64,000 bases of DNA from Streptomyces cathayae (GTDB lineage Bacteria > Actinomycetota > Actinomycetes > Streptomycetales > Streptomycetaceae). This document shows, in pieces, positions 52,584 to 61,406 of this stretch (the first letter of the stretch is position 1; every line of letters begins with the position of its first letter). Made by a program: the position numbers and the translations under genes. Location of the stretch: the NCBI RefSeq assembly GCF_029760955.1, contig NZ_CP121682.1:3286001-3350000 (forward strand). The letters are read 5' to 3'. The notes below the pieces were generated by a model. It searched no databases, was not told the origin of the DNA, and saw nothing but the letters and a program-made list of their open reading frames with translations.

Positions 52584-53861
52584 ATGCCCGACAGCCGGCC
52601 TCAGCCGCCGCCCCCCTCGTCGCCCTCGTCCTCCTGTGGCCCGACCGGCCCGGAGCCGCTCCTGCTGTGCGGCGCGCGGCTCACCGACGGCCGGACCGTG
52701 GACGTGCGGCTGGGCGGCGGACGCATCGAGGCGGTCGGTACGGCCGGCAGCCTGGCCCTGGACGCCGCCCGCGGGGGCGGCACCCGGGTCGATCTCGCCG
52801 GCCATCTGCTCCTCCCTGCCCCCGCCGAGCCGCACAGCCACGCCGACACCGCCCTCTCCGCCGACGCCGACGGCCCCGTCTCCTACGAGCCCCAGGACGT
52901 CCGGCGCCGGGCGACGGAGGCCGCACTGCTCCAGCTCGGGCACGGGGCGACGGCGCTGCGGGCACATGTGCGCGTGGACGACGTGACCGGGCTCGGCGCG
53001 CTGACCGCCGTACTGCAGGTCGAACACGCGCTGCGCGGGCTGACCGAGCTGACGACGGCGGCGATGCCTCGCGTGCTGACCGGGGCGGCCGGAGCGGACG
53101 GGCTCGCGATGCTGCGGGACGCGGTGAAGATGGGCGCGTCGGTGGTGGGCGGCTGTCCGGACCTCGACCCCGATCCCACGGGGTACGTGGAGGCGGTCCT
53201 GGAGGTCGCCGCCGAGCACGGCGTCCCCGTCGACCTGCACACCGACACCGCCGACCCCGCCCGCCTGGCCCGGCTCGCGGCGATGGCGGGCGGGCTGCGG
53301 CCGGGGGTGACGCTCAGCCCGTGCGGCGGCCTCGGACGGCTGTCCGCCGAAGCGGCCTCGCGGACCGCGGACCAACTGGCGGCGGCCGGGGTGACCGTGG
53401 TGTGCCTGCCGCAGGGCGGCTGCGGCAGCGTCGACCGCCGGGGCACGGCTCCCGTGCGGCTGCTGCGCTCGGCGGGCGTCCGGGTGGTGGCCGGAAGCGG
53501 TGCCCTGCGGGACGTGTCGAACCCGGTCGGCCGAGGCGACCCGCTGGAGGCGGCGTACCTGCTGGCCTCCCGTCACGGGCTGTCCCCCGAGGACGCCTAC
53601 GACGCGGTGAGCACCTCGGCACGGGCGGCCCTGGGGCTCCCCGAGGTACGGGTGGAGGCGGGTTTCCCGGCCGAGCTCCTCGCGGTCCGCGGCGACCGGC
53701 TGCCGGCGGCTCTGTCACTGGCGTACAGCCGGATCGTGGTGCACCGAGGACGCGTGGTGACCCGCACGAGCGCGGTACGCGAGTACTGCGGTCCGACGAC
53801 GGCACCTCCCATGGAGCCGGGACGGGGGCTGCCCCGGCAGGGACGTGGTGAGACGCTGTAG
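52584..53861 (+). CDS. Amidohydrolase / cytosine-deaminase-like protein
   Basis: A 425-residue amidohydrolase-superfamily protein. PLLLCGARLTDGRTVDVRLG is the small beta-domain start, AEPHSHADTALSADADGP contains the first HxH, and VPVDLHTDTADPARLARLAA a second histidine site. GSGALRDVSNPVGRGDPLEA corresponds to the cytosine-deaminase G-x-D-D-V-R-D-x-W-x-P motif. The third metal or substrate histidine, normally S-H, is replaced (VTLSPCGGLG), and Asp is lost from the GHDD position, so activity may be altered. The ATG at 52584 follows CAGGAG. Confidence 0.75.
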   Translation: MPDSRPQPPPPSSPSSSCGPTGPEPLLLCGARLTDGRTVDVRLGGGRIEAVGTAGSLALDAARGGGTRVDLAGHLLLPAPAEPHSHADTALSADADGPVSYEPQDVRRRATEAALLQLGHGATALRAHVRVDDVTGLGALTAVLQVEHALRGLTELTTAAMPRVLTGAAGADGLAMLRDAVKMGASVVGGCPDLDPDPTGYVEAVLEVAAEHGVPVDLHTDTADPARLARLAAMAGGLRPGVTLSPCGGLGRLSAEAASRTADQLAAAGVTVVCLPQGGCGSVDRRGTAPVRLLRSAGVRVVAGSGALRDVSNPVGRGDPLEAAYLLASRHGLSPEDAYDAVSTSARAALGLPEVRVEAGFPAELLAVRGDRLPAALSLAYSRIVVHRGRVVTRTSAVREYCGPTTAPPMEPGRGLPRQGRGETL

Positions 53862-53955
53862 GCCGTAGGCCCGCCGCGCTCGGCCCGCCGCGCTCAGGAG
53901 GCCGTGTTCGGTACGTCGCGGGCGGATGCGATCGTCACGGCGTACGGTCGAAGGC

Positions 53956-54612
53956 ATGCGCATTGTCATCGCTGGTGGTCATGGTCAGATCGCACTGCGG
54001 CTGGAGCGGTTGCTCGCCGCGCGCGGGGACGAAGTGGCGGGCATCATCCGCAAGCCCGAACAGGCCGACGCGCTGCGGCAACTCGGTGCCGAACCGGTCG
54101 TACTCGACCTGGAGTCGGCGTCGGTGGAGGAGGTCGCCGAGCAACTCCGGGGCGCGGACGCCGCGGTGTTCGCCGCGGGCGCCGGTCCGGGCAGCGGCGC
54201 GGCACGCAAGGAGACGGTGGACAAGGCCGCGGCGGTCCTCTTCGCCGACGCCGCGGTCCGTGCGGGCGTACGGCGGTTCGTGGTCGTCTCCTCCATGGGC
54301 GCGGACCCCGCCCACGAGGGGGACGAGGTCTTCGACGTGTACCAGCGCGCGAAGGGCGAGGCCGACGCGTACGTGCGCGGCCTGGACGCCCTCGACTGGA
54401 CGATCCTGCGCCCCGGCATGCTCACCGACGAAGCCGGCACCGGCCTGGTCCGGCTGGAGGCGCACACCGATCGCGGCCCGATCCCCCGGGACGACGTGGC
54501 CGCCGTCCTGGCGGAGCTGGTGGAGAACGCCGCGACAGCGGGCCTGACCCTGGAACTGATCAGCGGGCCCGTACCGGTCTCGGTGGCGGTGAAGTCGGTC
54601 GCCGGCAACTGA
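53956..54612 (+). CDS. NAD(P)-binding, atypical SDR-family protein
   Basis: A 218-residue Rossmann protein of the NmrA/YwnB-like atypical short-chain dehydrogenase group. MRIVIAGGHGQIALRLERLL holds the GxxGxxA-type nucleotide motif, VFAAGAGPGSG follows the second strand, VRRFVVVSSMGADPAHEG is the Ser region, and DALDWTILRPGMLTDEAGTG the typical PG segment. The canonical YxxxK appears as YQRAKGEAD, so catalytic activity is possible. Start at ATG 53956. The substrate is unknown. Confidence 0.85.
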   Translation: MRIVIAGGHGQIALRLERLLAARGDEVAGIIRKPEQADALRQLGAEPVVLDLESASVEEVAEQLRGADAAVFAAGAGPGSGAARKETVDKAAAVLFADAAVRAGVRRFVVVSSMGADPAHEGDEVFDVYQRAKGEADAYVRGLDALDWTILRPGMLTDEAGTGLVRLEAHTDRGPIPRDDVAAVLAELVENAATAGLTLELISGPVPVSVAVKSVAGN

Positions 54613-54645
54613 GCCGCTCAGCCGCCGGCAGGCTTCCCGGGGCGG

Positions 54646-54858
54646 CTAGAACAGCGGCATCTGTCCCGGGAACTCCGGTACGGCGTATCCGTCCAGCGCG
54701 GGCTGCCCGGCACCGAGCCCGGCGTGTCGGCGGGACCCCGCGCACGAGGTGAGTTCCCCGCTCCCCCGGGCGCCGGGCGGATCGTGACGTGCGTACCGCC
54801 CGGCCACGACGGCGATCTCACGACGGCACTCGGGGCACTGCCTACGACGGGACGACAT
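54646..54858 (-). CDS. Small conserved-looking Cys-pair protein
   Basis: A 70-residue protein, MSSRRRQCPECRREIAVVAG then RYARHDPPGARGSGELTSCA, ending GYAVPEFPGQMPLF. The single CPEC pair plus a later Cys suggests a partial zinc site. Size, basic N-terminus and the clean C-terminal motif PEFPGQ-LF fit a type of small protein seen near tRNA-Tyr in streptomycetes, but I cannot name a family. The coding potential is moderate. It faces away from the tRNA-Tyr terminator. Confidence 0.5.
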   Translation of the reverse strand: MSSRRRQCPECRREIAVVAGRYARHDPPGARGSGELTSCAGSRRHAGLGAGQPALDGYAVPEFPGQMPLF

Positions 54859-54906
54859 GGCGCCAGTGTCCCCCGCCCCTCGCCCCACAGCACACCCCAT
54901 AAGCCG

Positions 54907-54952
54907 AAGACCCCCTCTGCACCGCGTTCCCGCGGTGCAGAGGGGGTCTTCC
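54907..54952 (-). terminator. tRNA-Tyr terminator
   Basis: A 21-bp perfect inverted repeat (GAAGACCCCCTCTGCACCGC plus G, loop TTCC) begins six bases after the tRNA-Tyr 3' end. It is the longest perfect stem in the window. Confidence 0.9.
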
Positions 54953-54957
54953 CTTGT

Positions 54958-55038
54958 GGCGGCGCCAGGATTCGAACCTGGGAAGGCTGAGCCGGCAGAT
55001 TTACAGTCTGCTCCCTTTGGCCGCTCGGGCACACCGCC
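54958..55038 (-). tRNA. tRNA-Tyr (GTA)
   Basis: An 81-nt class II tRNA with long variable arm: acceptor GGCGGTG/CGCCGCC, anticodon arm CAGAC-TGTAAAT-CTGCC region with anticodon GTA, T-arm GGTTCGAATCC. CCA not encoded. A tRNA-Tyr gene in this neighbourhood (next to yajQ) is, as far as I recall, the attB site of the S. coelicolor integrative plasmid SLP1; no integrase or plasmid genes are present here, so the site is unoccupied. Confidence 0.95.
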
Positions 55039-55291
55039 AAGGTTGCCGCCTCGAACCGCCTTGCGGTGGCGCTCCGTGGCAACGACGTAAACGATACCTG
55101 ATGAGCAGGGGTGCTTCGCCACCCGATTGATCGCCGCCCGGAGGCCCGGGGGGTGACTAGGCTTGTGCGGATGGCGGCCCGGGACCGATGCCGGGCCCGA
55201 GGGCCGCCCACGTATGCCGGTAGCCGGTACGCATCCGGGTCGCAGCCCGATCGCGGCCCGATACGGACCCTGATACAAGGAGCCACAGGAC

Positions 55292-55780
55292 ATGGCCGAC
55301 TCCAGTTTCGACATCGTCTCGAAGGTCGAGCGGCAGGAGGTCGACAACGCCCTCAACCAGGCCGCCAAGGAGATCTCGCAGCGCTACGACTTCAAGGGCG
55401 TGGGTGCCTCGATCTCGTGGTCCGGGGAGAAGATCCTCCTGGAGGCGAACTCCGAGGACCGGGTGAAGGCCGTCCTCGACGTCTTCCAGTCCAAGCTGAT
55501 CAAGCGGGGCATCTCGCTGAAGGCCCTGGACGCCGGTGAGCCGCAGCTCTCGGGCAAGGAGTACAAGATCTTCGCGTCGATCCAGGAGGGCATCTCCCAG
55601 GAGAACGCGAAGAAGGTGGCGAAGCTCATCCGCGACGAGGGCCCCAAGGGTGTGAAGGCCCAGGTGCAGGGCGAGGAACTGCGGGTCAGCTCCAAGAGCC
55701 GTGACGACCTGCAGGCCGTCATCGCCCTGCTCAAGGGACAGGACTTCGACTTCGCCCTGCAGTTCATCAACTACCGCTAG
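55292..55780 (+). CDS. yajQ: YajQ-family nucleotide-binding protein
   Basis: A 162-residue YajQ protein with two ferredoxin-like halves. [20 protein letters not shown] and [20 protein letters not shown] are canonical, as are [14 protein letters not shown] and [20 protein letters not shown] segments and the end [12 protein letters not shown]. YajQ proteins bind nucleotides; a Xanthomonas homologue binds c-di-GMP. The role in streptomycetes is unknown. A CAAGGAGC sequence and ATG at 55292 fix the start. It is monocistronic. Confidence 0.95.
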   Translation: MADSSFDIVSKVERQEVDNALNQAAKEISQRYDFKGVGASISWSGEKILLEANSEDRVKAVLDVFQSKLIKRGISLKALDAGEPQLSGKEYKIFASIQEGISQENAKKVAKLIRDEGPKGVKAQVQGEELRVSSKSRDDLQAVIALLKGQDFDFALQFINYR

Positions 55781-55872
55781 GCGGAAGGGTCACGGGCGTG
55801 GGGTGAGGGCGGGCGTGGGCTCTCGCCGGTGACGTCCGTGGGCGACGCGTGCGTCTCGCGCACCGCGTGTGT

Positions 55873-55910
55873 GAGGAGGGCGGGGGCGCCTTGGTGCGCC
55901 CGCCCTCCTC
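55873..55910. terminator. Bidirectional terminator after yajQ
   Basis: GAGGAGGGCG pairs with CGCCCTCCTC, with an inner GGCGC/GCGCC extension and TTGG loop, between the convergent yajQ and GlsB-family genes. Confidence 0.8.
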
Positions 55911-55938
55911 GCCCGTGGGGCGGGTCTCCGGAGCGCGG

Positions 55939-56205
55939 TCAGTCGCGTGAGTGGCCGAACAGGAGGCGGTACGCGACCAGGAGGACCAGTGAGCCGCCGA
56001 TCGCGGCGGCCCAGGTGGCACCGTCGTAGAAGTCCCTGGTGATCGGGTGGTCGAGCCAGCGGGCCGATATCCAGCCACCGATGAACGCACCGGCGACACC
56101 GATCAGGGTCGTGCCGATGAAGCCGCCCGGGTCTCGGCCCGGGAGCAGGAACTTCGCGATCGCTCCGGCCAACAGCCCCAGAATGATCCAGCTGATGATC
56201 GTCAT
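55939..56205 (-). CDS. GlsB/YeaQ/YmgE-family membrane protein
   Basis: An 88-residue membrane protein of the transglycosylase-associated (GlsB/YeaQ/YmgE) family. It has the family pattern of a first helix (MTIISWIILGLLAGAIAKFL), the conserved LPGRDPGGFIGTTLIGVAGA, and a third helix (AAIGGSLVLLVAYRLLFG). Related genes respond to general stress in other bacteria. The start ATG at 56205 gives the usual length. It is monocistronic and divergent from the APC permease. Confidence 0.9.
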   Translation of the reverse strand: MTIISWIILGLLAGAIAKFLLPGRDPGGFIGTTLIGVAGAFIGGWISARWLDHPITRDFYDGATWAAAIGGSLVLLVAYRLLFGHSRD

Positions 56206-56342
56206 ACCGTGAACCCTGCCCTCTCGCTCCGTGCTCTCACCTGCTCCGGCCGGTGCGTCCGATCCGGGTGTTCGTGCTGTCTTGGTATGCAGGACGACAT
56301 CCGGATATGTGGCGGTTGCCGTGATCAGTAGGGTGCGACTTC

Positions 56343-57602
56343 ATGAGCACCCACTCCGGTTCCGAACTGCGCCGCACGCTCGGCGTGGGCGACGCCGTCA
56401 TCATCGGTCTCGGCTCCATGGTGGGGGCCGGGATCTTCGCCGCCCTGGCGCCCGCCGCGCAGGCGGCAGGATCCGGGCTGCTCCTCGGGCTGGCGGTCGC
56501 CGCCGTGGTCGCCTACTGCAACGCCACGTCCTCGGCCCGCCTCGCCGCCCTGTATCCGGCCTCCGGTGGCACCTACGTCTACGGGCGGGAACGGCTGGGG
56601 GAGTTCTGGGGTTACCTCGCGGGCTGGGCGTTCGTGGTCGGTAAGACCGCCTCCTGTGCGGCGATGGCGCTCACCGTCGGCGCGTACGTCTGGCCGGGGC
56701 AGGCCCACGCCGTGGCGGTCGCCGCCGTCGTGGCGCTGACCGCGGTGAACTACGGCGGTGTGCAGAAGTCGGCGTGGCTGACCCGGGTGATCGTGACCGT
56801 GGTCCTGGCCGTCCTCGCTTTCGTGGTGGTCGTGTCCCTGACCTCGGGGCAGGCCGATGCCGGGCGCCTGACCGCCGGGGCGTCGGGCGGCGTGGGCGGG
56901 GTGCTCCAGGCGGCCGGCCTGCTGTTCTTCGCCTTCGCCGGCTACGCCCGGATCGCGACCCTCGGTGAGGAGGTGCGGGATCCGGCACGCACCATCCCGC
57001 GCGCGATCCCGCTGGCGCTGGGTATCGCGCTGGTCGTGTACGCGGCTGTCGCGATCGCCGTCCTTTCGGTGCTGGGGGCGGAGGGACTCGGTGACGCCGG
57101 CGCGCCGCTGGCCGACGCGGTGCGGGCGGCCGGGGTCGGGGAGCTGACGCCGGTGGTACGGGTGGGGGCGGCCGCGGCCGCGCTGGGATCACTGCTCGCC
57201 CTGATCCTGGGCGTCTCACGGACCACGCTGGCCATGGCCCGGGACCGGCATCTGCCGGGCGCCCTGGCCGCCGTCCATCCCCGGTTCCAGGTGCCGCACC
57301 GGGCGGAGCTGGCCGTGGGAGTGGTGGTCGCCGTCCTGGCCGCGACGGTGGATGTGCGGGGTGCGATCGGGTTCTCCTCCTTCGGGGTGCTGGCGTACTA
57401 CGCGGTGGCCAACGCGTCGGCCTGGACGCTTCGTCCGGGGCCGGCGGCCCGGGTACTGCCTGCTCTCGGACTGGCCGGGTGCCTGGTCCTGGCGTTCTCA
57501 CTGCCCGGGGTCTCCGTGGCCGTCGGCGCGGGGGTGCTGGCGGTGGGCGCGGCGGCCTACGGGGTACGGCAGTGGCGCGGGTGGGGGACCACCGGGCGGT
57601 AG
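56343..57602 (+). CDS. APC-family amino-acid permease
   Basis: A 419-residue amino acid-polyamine-organocation permease with 11-12 predicted membrane helices. The first helix holds the substrate-binding loop GLGSMVGAGIFAALAPAAQA. Next come YPASGGTYVYGRERLGEFWG and AGLLFFAFAGYARIATLGEE (TM6, with the family's FAFxGYxR motif), then EVRDPARTIPRAIPLALGIA. The shorter length and R-type TM6 place it in the basic/neutral amino-acid group, but no substrate can be named. The ATG is 138 bp from the divergent GlsB-family gene. Confidence 0.9.
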   Translation: MSTHSGSELRRTLGVGDAVIIGLGSMVGAGIFAALAPAAQAAGSGLLLGLAVAAVVAYCNATSSARLAALYPASGGTYVYGRERLGEFWGYLAGWAFVVGKTASCAAMALTVGAYVWPGQAHAVAVAAVVALTAVNYGGVQKSAWLTRVIVTVVLAVLAFVVVVSLTSGQADAGRLTAGASGGVGGVLQAAGLLFFAFAGYARIATLGEEVRDPARTIPRAIPLALGIALVVYAAVAIAVLSVLGAEGLGDAGAPLADAVRAAGVGELTPVVRVGAAAAALGSLLALILGVSRTTLAMARDRHLPGALAAVHPRFQVPHRAELAVGVVVAVLAATVDVRGAIGFSSFGVLAYYAVANASAWTLRPGPAARVLPALGLAGCLVLAFSLPGVSVAVGAGVLAVGAAAYGVRQWRGWGTTGR

Positions 57603-57707
57603 GACAGCCACCAGCAGGGCGAAGACGGCGAGTACGTCGGATGCCACGGGTACGGCGGGTACGACGAGTACGGCAGTGGCCACTGCCCCGCAGCCGGCCG
57701 GAGCCGC

Positions 57708-58270
57708 TCAGGACGTGTGCGCCGCTGTCACACGGTGGGAGTAGTCCGTCCACAGGGTGAGGTCCGTCCCCTCATTCTCCTCCTCGTACCAGCCCGTGCC
57801 GTCGGTCCAGGAGCGCAACCAGTCCGCGAGGCTCGGGGCGTCGACGAACCAGGCGTGGTGGGAGTCGTCCGCGTTGGGCTCGAAGAGGAGGACGGTGGCC
57901 TGCGGGGAACGGCGGTCCACACACGCGTACATCCCGCAGCCCCAGTGGGATATCGGCAGCACGCTCTCGGGCCAGGGCCAGGCGGGATCCTCGCGGCCGT
58001 TCTCGCGGTTGGCCAGGTACTGGGCCACGGCGGCGGGTTCGTCGTCGGACGGCGAACCGTCCAGCAGGGGCAGCAGACCGTACCCGGGACCGAATCCGCC
58101 GTCCGCCGGTAGAGCTCGGCGAGCAGTGGGGGCAGCTCGCATCCGAGGGCGGCTTCGGCTCGGGCCAGTGTGGCCGCGGCCACGGGCCCGGGAAGGACGG
58201 AGCGGCCCCACGGGCGGGTCTCGCGGGCCTTGGCCGCCACTTGTGCCAGCAACTGCTCGTACTCGGTCAT
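57708..58270 (-). pseudogene. SMI1/KNR4 (SUKH) family gene with frameshift
   Basis: The N-terminal frame starts MTEYEQLLAQVAAKARETRP and reads LGCELPPLLAELYR, as SMI1/KNR4 proteins do. The family normally continues LYR-x-x-DGGFGPGYG; here the DGGFGPGYGLLPLLDG text is in a different frame, starting near 58101-58112 with a one-base shift. The remaining C-terminal part (AAVAQYLANRENGREDPAWP; WGCGMYACVDRRSPQATVLL) then runs to the stop at 57708. Either a true frameshift or a base-calling error is possible. SUKH proteins are often immunity proteins. No toxin is adjacent. Confidence 0.7.
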
Positions 58271-58401
58271 GCGTTCATCATGCGGGCCGGCGCTGACATT
58301 CGGGGCGGCCTGTGGACAACCTCCGGGTTGTGGACATCCGGTCCGCTTCCTTGTCCGGCCCCCTCCTCGCCGTGCCGCTTCCCGCCCTACCGCTCCCCGC
58401 T

Positions 58402-58797
58402 CTACAGGCGGGCCGAGAACGGCTGGTCGGTCCGTACGATCTCGCGGCCCATCGGGAGCAACGAGACGGGGATCAGCTTGAAGTTGGCGATGCCGAGCGG
58501 GATGCCGATGATCGTCACGCACAGGGCGATACCGGTGGCGATGTGGCCGAGGGCCAGCCACCAGCCGGCGAGCACCAGCCACAGCACGTTCCCGATGCAG
58601 GAGGGGGCGCCCGCGTCCCGGCGCTCGACCGCCATGTACCCGAAGGGCCAGAGGGCGTAGACACCGATCCGGAAAGCGGCGATGCCGAACGGGATGCCGA
58701 TGATCGTGATGCACAGGAGGACGCCCGCGAGCAGGTAGCCGAGGAACAGCCAGAAGCCGCTCAGGACGAGCCAAATGATGTTCAGGATGGTCTTCAC
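58402..58797 (-). CDS. YccF-domain membrane protein
   Basis: A 131-residue inner-membrane protein with two tandem YccF repeats: [37 protein letters not shown], and again [36 protein letters not shown]. Function is unknown. The ATG overlaps the htpX stop (ATGA), so it is co-translated with the protease; both may belong to membrane-stress handling. Length and repeat structure match the family. Confidence 0.9.
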   Translation of the reverse strand: MKTILNIIWLVLSGFWLFLGYLLAGVLLCITIIGIPFGIAAFRIGVYALWPFGYMAVERRDAGAPSCIGNVLWLVLAGWWLALGHIATGIALCVTIIGIPLGIANFKLIPVSLLPMGREIVRTDQPFSARL

Positions 58798-59657
58798 TGC
58801 GGGCGACCTGCCATCTTCTCGAGTCGGGCGATGCGTTCGGTCATGGGCGGGTGGGTGGAGAACATCTTCGTGATTCCCTGCCCCGGGCGGAACGGGTTCG
58901 CGATCATCATGTGGCTGGCCGTCTCGATGCGGGGCTCGGACGGCAGGGGGAGCTGCTTGGTGCCCAGTTCCAGTTTGCGCAGTGCGCTGGCGAGGGCAAG
59001 GGGGTCGCCGGTCAGTTGGGCGCCGGAGGCGTCGGCCTCGTACTCCCTGGAGCGGCTGACGGCCAGTTGGATGAGGGAGGCGGCGAGCGGGCCCAGGATC
59101 ATCAGCAGCAGCATGCCGAGGAGGCCGGGGCCGTCGTCGTCGTCGGAGCGGCCGATGGGGATCAGCCAGGCGAAGTTGACCAGGAACATGATCACGGAGG
59201 CCAGGGCTCCGGCGACCGAGGAGATCAGGATGTCGCGGTTGTGGACATGGCTGAGTTCGTGGCCGATGACGCCGCGCAGTTCACGCTCGTCCAGCAGGCG
59301 CAGGATGCCTTCGGTGCAGCACACGGCGGCGTTGCGCGGGTTGCGGCCGGTGGCGAACGCGTTCGGCGCCTCGGTCGGGGAGATGTACAGGCGTGGCATG
59401 GGCTGGCGGGCCTGGGTGGAGAGTTCGCGGACCATGCGGTAGAGCCCGGGGGCCTCGAACTCGCTCACCGGGCGGGCGCGCATCGCGCGCAGGGCGAGCT
59501 TGTCGCTGTTCCAGTACGCGTAGGCGTTGGTGCCCAGAGCGATCACGACGGCGACAACGAGCCCCGTGCGGCCGAAGAAGCTGCCGATGACGATGATGAG
59601 TGCGGACAGTCCCCCGAGGAGGAGCGCGGTCCTGAGCCCGTTGTGCCGGCGGTGCAC
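58794..59657 (-). CDS. htpX: HtpX-family M48 metalloprotease
   Basis: A 287-residue membrane zinc protease of the M48B (HtpX) type, involved in quality control of membrane proteins. The zinc-binding HExxH is in [18 protein letters not shown], with a downstream glutamate in [20 protein letters not shown]. Two hydrophobic helices lie at the N-terminus ([20 protein letters not shown]) and two more near the middle ([19 protein letters not shown]). GTG at 59657 with GGAGGACG upstream fixes the start. It overlaps the YccF gene by four bases. Confidence 0.94.
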   Translation of the reverse strand: MHRRHNGLRTALLLGGLSALIIVIGSFFGRTGLVVAVVIALGTNAYAYWNSDKLALRAMRARPVSEFEAPGLYRMVRELSTQARQPMPRLYISPTEAPNAFATGRNPRNAAVCCTEGILRLLDERELRGVIGHELSHVHNRDILISSVAGALASVIMFLVNFAWLIPIGRSDDDDGPGLLGMLLLMILGPLAASLIQLAVSRSREYEADASGAQLTGDPLALASALRKLELGTKQLPLPSEPRIETASHMMIANPFRPGQGITKMFSTHPPMTERIARLEKMAGRPQ

Positions 59658-59906
59658 GGTACGTCCTCCAAGTCGTGCGGCGGGGGAACCCTGGTTCGCT
59701 GATCTTCCTTCTGACCTGCAAGGGCCCCGGGTGTCCTGGCCTCACGTCCAGTGGACCCTCCCTGATTCGTCAACGCCAGGCGAAGGTCTCCAGTTCCCCC
59801 GTGCTCGCGGTGACGCGTGTGAACCGTCCGGGTGACGGCGGCTGTGACGCCGTGCTCACCGCTCGGTCCGGTGGCCGAAACCGGCGGTCGCCGGGCGCCC
59901 GGAACG

Positions 59907-61406
59907 TCAGAAGAGGGCGGTGTCGGTGAGGCGCAGGATCAGCTGGGGCGCGCCGGACAGGACGATGCCGAGGACTCCGGTGAGGGTGATCGCGGCGGTG
60001 AGCGGGACCGGGAAGCGGTGCTCGGCCGGTTCGCCCTCGGGGGCGCGGAACAGCAGTGCCGTCCACTGGAGGTAGTAGACCAGGGCGATGACCACGTTGA
60101 CGGCCATGACGACGGCGAGCCAGCCGAGTCCGGCGTCGACGGCCGCGGAGAAGACGGTGACCTTGGCGAAGAGGCCGATGATGCCGGGCGGGAGTCCGGC
60201 GAGGCACAGCAGGAAGAAGGCCAGGAGCAGGGCGGTGAGCGGGGCGGAGGTGTACAGGCCGCGGTAGTCGGAGACCCGGTTGAGGGACCGCGTGCGGCCG
60301 ACGAGGGCGGCGACGGCGAACGTTCCGAGGTTCACCGCGCCGTACATGAGGGCGTAGGCGAGCGTGGAGCCGATCGACTTCTCGGCGTCGCCGGAGTACG
60401 CGGCGGCGGCGATCGGCACCAGGAGGTAGCCGGCCTGTCCGACGGAGGACCAGGCGAGGAGGCGTACCGCGCTGTACGCGCGGGTGGCCTGCTGTCTGAG
60501 GGCACCGACGTTGCCGACGGTCATGGTGAGCGCGGCCAGCACGGCGAGCGCCGGACCCCAGACGTCGGCGTACGACGGGAGGGCGACGACGGTGACGAGG
60601 ATCAGGCCGGTGAAGCCGACCGCCTTGCCGATGACGGACAGGTAGGCGGCGATGGGCAGGGGGGCTCCGACGTAGGTGTCGGGCACCCAGAAGTGGAAGG
60701 GGACGGCGGCCGTCTTGAAGGCGAAGCCGATGAGGGTGAGGACGACGCCGGTCTGGGCGAGCGTGTGGAGCTGTCCGTCGACGGTCTGGACGCGCTCGGC
60801 GATCAGGGTGAGGTGGAGGGTTCCGGTGGTGGCGTAGAGGAAGCTGACGCCGAGGAGGCTGACCGCGGTGGCGGTGACGGAGGACAGGAAGAACTTCAGG
60901 GCCGCTTCGGACGACTTCCGGTCGCCGTGGCGGAGGCCGACCAGGGCGAAGGCCGGCAGGGAGGCGACCTCCAGGGCGACGACGAGGGTCGCGAGGTCGC
61001 GGGCGGCGGGCAGCAGGGCGGCGCCCGCGGCGGAGGACAGGAGCAGGAACCAGTACTCGCCCTCGGGGATCCGCTTGTCGGCGTCCTTGAGGACGGTGGC
61101 CGACAGGAGGGCGGTCAGGAGCGCGCCGCCGAGCACCAGGAACTGGATGACGAGGGTGAAGCGGTCGACCGTGTAGCTGCACACTCCGGGGTCGCCGACC
61201 AGGCAGAACGTGCTGCGGTCGGCGTCGAGGAGGGGCAGCAGCATGAGCGTGGCGGCGGCGAGTCCGGCGACCGCGAGTCCGCCGAGCAGCTGTTTCCTGG
61301 CCTCGCTGACGAACAGGTCGGTGACGAGGACGACGAGTCCGACGACGGCCGCGATGGTGGGCGGTGCGATGGCCAGCCAGTCGACGGACTGGACGAGGGA
61401 GCTCAT
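59907..61406 (-). CDS. nuoN: NADH-quinone oxidoreductase subunit N
   Basis: NuoN (499 residues), an antiporter-like membrane subunit of complex I. It has the Proton_antipo_M region (AARDLATLVVALEVASLPAF; LKFFLSSVTATAVSLLGVSF) and the conserved Glu/Lys sites in AVPFHFWVPDTYVGAPLPIA and LLAWSSVGQAGYLLVPIAAA. It overlaps nuoM by four bases (ATGA). The position beside htpX and the MNL tail order suggest the second, partial nuo cluster (nuo2-like) of streptomycetes rather than the full 14-gene operon; the evidence for this is contextual. Confidence 0.95.
   Translation of the reverse strand: MSSLVQSVDWLAIAPPTIAAVVGLVVLVTDLFVSEARKQLLGGLAVAGLAAATLMLLPLLDADRSTFCLVGDPGVCSYTVDRFTLVIQFLVLGGALLTALLSATVLKDADKRIPEGEYWFLLLSSAAGAALLPAARDLATLVVALEVASLPAFALVGLRHGDRKSSEAALKFFLSSVTATAVSLLGVSFLYATTGTLHLTLIAERVQTVDGQLHTLAQTGVVLTLIGFAFKTAAVPFHFWVPDTYVGAPLPIAAYLSVIGKAVGFTGLILVTVVALPSYADVWGPALAVLAALTMTVGNVGALRQQATRAYSAVRLLAWSSVGQAGYLLVPIAAAAYSGDAEKSIGSTLAYALMYGAVNLGTFAVAALVGRTRSLNRVSDYRGLYTSAPLTALLLAFFLLCLAGLPPGIIGLFAKVTVFSAAVDAGLGWLAVVMAVNVVIALVYYLQWTALLFRAPEGEPAEHRFPVPLTAAITLTGVLGIVLSGAPQLILRLTDTALF

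Noticed and set aside
54900-55300. Possible integrated element at tRNA-Tyr.
   Set aside because: No integrase, excisionase, plasmid or phage gene and no duplicated tRNA end nearby.
57640-57700. Repeated GTACGG-like units after the APC permease.
   Set aside because: Imperfect and short, consistent with local sequence bias; no coding or regulatory meaning could be supported.
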